From Actinomycetota bacterium (GTDB taxonomy: Bacteria; Actinomycetota; Geothermincolia; Geothermincolales; RBG-13-55-18): a DNA stretch of 64,000 nt. The notes under the pieces are model-generated. The model was not told the DNA's origin. It saw nothing but the letters and a program-made list of their open reading frames with translations, and searched no databases. Both the position numbers and the translations under genes were made by a program. Position 1 is the first letter of the stretch, and every line of letters begins with the position of its first letter. Below are positions 61,243-64,000 of this stretch, piece after piece. Location: the NCBI GenBank assembly GCA_028697145.1, contig JAQVFR010000007.1:31887-95886 (forward strand), read 5' to 3'.

Positions 61243-61361
61243 GTCTGACCTCGAGCCCTGTTCCCCTCTGGTTGCGATGAACCGCCCGGCGGTTGTTGGT
61301 GAGCGCGCCCCGGCGTTTTCCACTCCCGCGCACCGCCCGTTTCGCGGGCACCGGCGCTTCG

Positions 61362-61387
61362 AACAAAACAGCCGGCGCGCGCCGGCT
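61362..61387 (-). terminator. Terminator after the glutamate-synthase domain-3 gene
   Basis: An 18-bp perfect palindrome AGCCGGCGCGCGCCGGCT is followed on the minus strand by GTTTTGTT, 28 bp after the stop. It separates the glutamate-synthase operon from the GlnR-like gene. Confidence 0.85.
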
Positions 61388-61414
61388 CGTGAAAGCCCGG
61401 GGCCCGACCCATTC

Positions 61415-62335
61415 TCAGTAGGCGTACAGGCCCTCGAACGGGCGAGACGACCTGGGCCAAAGCCTGATGAACCTCGAGCTGAGTATGTCGTCCGCGTTTC
61501 CGCCGAAATAGTCGACGTACTCCTCGACGTATGGCCTTATCGCCGCGATGTCATCCCGTGAGGCCGGCTCGCAGGCCGCTTCCTTGCCAAGCTGGTGTTC
61601 CTCCACCTCGCCGCGGATGAAGATGAGGCCGCCGTGCATGCCCGTCCCTATGTGCCTGGCGGTGAACCTGGAGTCGCCGTTTGCGGTCAGGCCCAGGGCG
61701 ATGACGATGCCGCCGGCCATGTATTCACCCAGGAAATCCTGGGTCTCGCCTCCGACGACGAGCACCGGCATGTGCTTGCGGTATTCCTTCATGTGGATGG
61801 CCGCGCGGTAGCCGACGCTCTCCTTGATGAAAATCTTTCCTCCGCGCATGCCCATGCCTACGATATCGCCGGCGCGGCCGTGCACCACGATGGTGCCGTT
61901 GTTCATGGTGTTTCCGACCCCGTCCTGCGCGTTGCGCTCGACGATGATCTTCGGGCCGTCCATGAAGGCTCCCAGGTCGTTGCCGGGCACGCCGTGCACG
62001 ACTATCTTTACCGGCTTGCGTATGCCGGAGCCGATGTAACGCTGGCCGTAGATGTTATCCAGCTCGATCTCCTCCGTGCCCTCCGCTACGGCTCCCTTGA
62101 CCATGTTGTTGAGTTCGCGGTAATGGAGCTGGCCGGCATCGATCTGCACCTTGCCGTTCTTGCGCACGAAAACCCCCGGCAACGCGGCATGATGATCGAT
62201 TTCGATTTTCATCTCTTTCCCTACCTCTTCCTCCTCGTTTGCACCACTCTTTTCGCCCGACTTCTTCTCCGCCGGCGGCGGATTTTCCTTTACCCATCCT
62301 GGTTTCTGACTCCACTCCTTTTTCTTCTGTTCCAT
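61415..62335 (-). CDS. Glutamate synthase-like GXGXG (domain 3) protein
   Basis: A start at 62335 gives 306 residues, including about 40 charged residues rich in Lys, Glu and Pro; the core starts at MKIEIDHH (62212), which is the alternative start. The body is the right-handed beta-helix of GltB domain 3, with repeats such as GNTMNNGTIVVHGRAGD, GMGMRGGKIFIKE and GTGMHGGLIFIRGE. In archaeal-type or Glx-type glutamate synthases this domain is a separate subunit (GlxC-like). It pairs with the FMN-domain protein upstream. The glutaminase domain, if any, lies outside the window. Confidence 0.88.
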   Translation of the reverse strand: MEQKKKEWSQKPGWVKENPPPAEKKSGEKSGANEEEEVGKEMKIEIDHHAALPGVFVRKNGKVQIDAGQLHYRELNNMVKGAVAEGTEEIELDNIYGQRYIGSGIRKPVKIVVHGVPGNDLGAFMDGPKIIVERNAQDGVGNTMNNGTIVVHGRAGDIVGMGMRGGKIFIKESVGYRAAIHMKEYRKHMPVLVVGGETQDFLGEYMAGGIVIALGLTANGDSRFTARHIGTGMHGGLIFIRGEVEEHQLGKEAACEPASRDDIAAIRPYVEEYVDYFGGNADDILSSRFIRLWPRSSRPFEGLYAY

Positions 62336-62493
62336 ATCACGACTTCCTGCGTCTGGCCGTCCTCTTCCCCGGGGTCCTTCCACCTCCCGCCGCGTCCGAT
62401 TCCACCCGGGCGCCTCACCGCTCCCGGTGAGGAGCGGGAGCGCGCGAGCTCGCGTTCTCCGCGGCGCCTTTCCCGATCGAGGCCGCCACGTAG

Positions 62494-64000
62494 TTACGCC
62501 CCCGCGTGCTTTATCCCCAGCATGTCCAGCTCCTCCCGGGTGAGGCCGACGCCGCGCAGGCGCAGGCGGTTGCCGCGCAGGCTCTCGATGGCGTTGATGC
62601 CCATGCCGCCCAGGATCTCCATGATCTCGTGCGACCATGCCGTGAGCAGGTTCACCAGGCGCCGCGTCCCCACCTCCGGGTTGAGGCGCTTGGTCAGGTA
62701 GGGGTCCTGGGTGGCGATGCCCCAGTTGCACTTCCCCGTGTAGCACTTCTGGCACACGTGGCAGCCCAGGGCCACCAGGGCCGCGGTGCCGATGTACACG
62801 GCGTCCGCGCCCAGGGCGACGGCCTTGACCACGTCGGCGGAGGAGCGTATCCCTCCGGCGACGACCACGCTGGCGCGGTTGCGGATGCCCTCCTCGCGGA
62901 GGCGGGCGTCCACGGCCGCCAGGGCCAGCTCGATGGGGATGCCCACGTTGTCGCGGATCATGGTGGGCGCCGCCCCCGTGCCCCCCCGGATGCCGTCCAG
63001 GGCGATGATGTCCGCGCCCGCCCGCACCATGCCCGAGGCGATGGCGGCCGAGTTGTGCACCGCCGCTATCTTCACCGATACCGGTTTCTGCCAACCGGTC
63101 GCCTCCTTGAGGGCATAGATGAGCTGCGCGAGGTCCTCGATGGAATAGATGTCGTGGTGCGGCGCGGGGGAGAGGGCGTCCGTGCCCTTCGGGATCATGC
63201 GCGTGCGCGATATCTCCTCGCTCACCTTCTCACCCGGCAGGTGCCCGCCGATCCCCGGCTTCGCCCCCTGCCCGATCTTTATCTCCAGGGCCGCCGCCGC
63301 CTCCAGGTAATCGGCATGCACGCCGAAGCGGCCGGACGCCACCTGGCAGATGGTGTGGCCGCCGTACCTGTAGAGGTCGCGGTGCAGGCCGCCCTCACCG
63401 GTGTTGTAACAGGTGCCCACCTCCGCCGCCGCGCGCGCCAGGCACTCGCAGGTGTTGTAACTGATGGCCCCGTAGGACAGGGCGGAGAACATGATGGGCG
63501 TTTCCAGGCGCAACTGGGGCGCCAGCCTGGTCTCGAGCTCGTGCCTGCCCCTTCCGCCGCCGATCTCCACCGCGTCGGGTTTCGACCCGAGGTAGGTGCG
63601 CAGCTCCATGGGCTCGCGCAGGGGATCGATGGAGGGGTTGGTGACCTGGGAGGCGTCCAGGGTGATGCGGTCCCAGTAGTTGCGGTACTCCTTGTCGCAG
63701 CCCATGCCGGTGAGCAGCACTCCCCCCGTCTCCGCCTGCTTGTAGATGTTGTGCAGCACCTCGCGGGTCCAGTTGGCATTGGCGGGCACACGGGTGGGGT
63801 TGTCCCGCACCACCAGGGCGTTGGTGGGGCAGAGGGTGACGCAGCGCAGGCAGCCCACGCACTTGTCCTCATGCGCGAATACCTCGTCCTCCTCCTCGTC
63901 GTAGCGGTGCACATCGAAGGCGCACTGGCGCACGCAGACCTCGCAGCGGATGCAGTGGTGGTCGTCCCTCTCGACCAGGAACTCCGGTATTATGTAGCTC
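62494..64000 (-). CDS. Glutamate synthase-like FMN-domain protein with ferredoxin clusters, 5' end beyond the window
   Basis: The frame is open to 64000, so the start is missing; about 501 residues are seen. It begins within HCIRCEVCVRQC and CVGCLRCVTLCP, two [4Fe-4S] clusters. The TIM-barrel synthase domain follows, with SYGAISYN, KIGQGAKPGIGGHLPG, SPAPHHDIYSIEDL, VKIAAVHNSAAIASG, DGIRGGTGAAP and the Fe-S loop CHVCQKCYTGKCNWGIATQ. It is the archaeal-type GltB/GlxD protein, combining 2-oxoglutarate and ammonia to glutamate with electrons from its own clusters. Its product would feed the downstream nitrogen genes. Confidence 0.93.
   Translation of the reverse strand, partial: SYIIPEFLVERDDHHCIRCEVCVRQCAFDVHRYDEEEDEVFAHEDKCVGCLRCVTLCPTNALVVRDNPTRVPANANWTREVLHNIYKQAETGGVLLTGMGCDKEYRNYWDRITLDASQVTNPSIDPLREPMELRTYLGSKPDAVEIGGGRGRHELETRLAPQLRLETPIMFSALSYGAISYNTCECLARAAAEVGTCYNTGEGGLHRDLYRYGGHTICQVASGRFGVHADYLEAAAALEIKIGQGAKPGIGGHLPGEKVSEEISRTRMIPKGTDALSPAPHHDIYSIEDLAQLIYALKEATGWQKPVSVKIAAVHNSAAIASGMVRAGADIIALDGIRGGTGAAPTMIRDNVGIPIELALAAVDARLREEGIRNRASVVVAGGIRSSADVVKAVALGADAVYIGTAALVALGCHVCQKCYTGKCNWGIATQDPYLTKRLNPEVGTRRLVNLLTAWSHEIMEILGGMGINAIESLRGNRLRLRGVGLTREELDMLGIKHAGA

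Noticed and set aside
1-64000. CRISPR arrays, prophage, rRNA genes, integrases or complete insertion sequences
   Set aside because: None seen. The only dispersed repeats are the short inverted-repeat elements, and no transposase gene was found.

Overview
The window is about 64 kb of very high-GC, gene-dense DNA. It looks like the chromosome of an anaerobic, probably deep-branching Actinomycetota; I infer a Geothermincolia/OPB41-like lineage, not a named species. The inference rests on three things: an orphan OmpR-type nitrogen regulator of the GlnR kind beside amt-glnB-glnA, oxygen-sensitive metabolism (tungsten-type aldehyde:ferredoxin oxidoreductase, corrinoid methyl-transfer proteins, 2-hydroxyacyl-CoA dehydratases, rubredoxin, many Fe-S proteins), and secreted proteins carrying an AEG(Y/S)T-type repeat domain. 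Most ORFs opposite the real genes are high-GC shadows. A rubredoxin and the two edge genes were recovered by direct reading.

Layout. 0-5.4 kb: two secreted proteins on the minus strand, a subtilase open at the left edge and a GH39-like hydrolase. 5.6-10.6 kb: DUF1847 protein, a UroD-type methyltransferase with its corrinoid protein, and HdrB-like and ferredoxin-like redox proteins. 10.8-16.2 kb: SCP2 - Fe-alcohol dehydrogenase - SCP2 - aldehyde:ferredoxin oxidoreductase - SDR. 16.4-19.8 kb: DUF35 - thiolase-fold - thiolase-fold - DUF35. 19.9-32.2 kb: two acyl-CoA ligases, a MATE exporter of foreign composition, a 3-hydroxyacyl-CoA dehydrogenase, a second corrinoid/UroD pair, a second Fe-S protein, an acyl-CoA dehydrogenase and a hydrolase. 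32.4-43.3 kb: GDT1 transporter, third corrinoid/UroD pair, penicillin-acylase-family protein, mobA-fdhD, DUF192, meaB, a divergent glutamine synthetase homologue and ychF. 43.5-48.4 kb: a multi-sensor histidine kinase with two response regulators. 48.4-55.2 kb: a possible structured RNA, a phosphoesterase lipoprotein, tRNA-Ala, a third Fe-S protein, rubredoxin, a 2-hydroxyacyl-CoA dehydratase subunit pair and small proteins. 55.3-64 kb: nadE, then a nitrogen-assimilation block (glnA, glnB, amt, GlnR-like regulator, two glutamate-synthase-domain proteins, the last open at the right edge).

How it may work together. The 10.8-31.4 kb genes read as a catabolic region for hydrophobic carboxylates, alcohols or aldehydes: SCP2 carriers, alcohol/aldehyde oxidation, CoA activation, beta-oxidation-type steps and a C-C bond step on a thiolase-fold/DUF35 complex. 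Electrons would leave through ferredoxin-like proteins. MobA and FdhD would support a pterin-dependent oxidoreductase such as the aldehyde oxidoreductase. The three corrinoid modules suggest methyl-group chemistry, but their substrates cannot be read from the sequence.

Most unusual points: both thiolase-fold proteins lack the usual nucleophilic Cys and the His of the GHP motif; one DUF35 protein carries a histone-H1-like Lys/Ala tail; two of three UroD-type proteins lack the zinc motif of MtaA; three Fe-S paralogues share an odd CxC...CNC core; a family of inverted-repeat (REP/MITE-like) elements lies between genes; and 11-bp-spaced TTAAA direct repeats sit upstream of amt and glnA.
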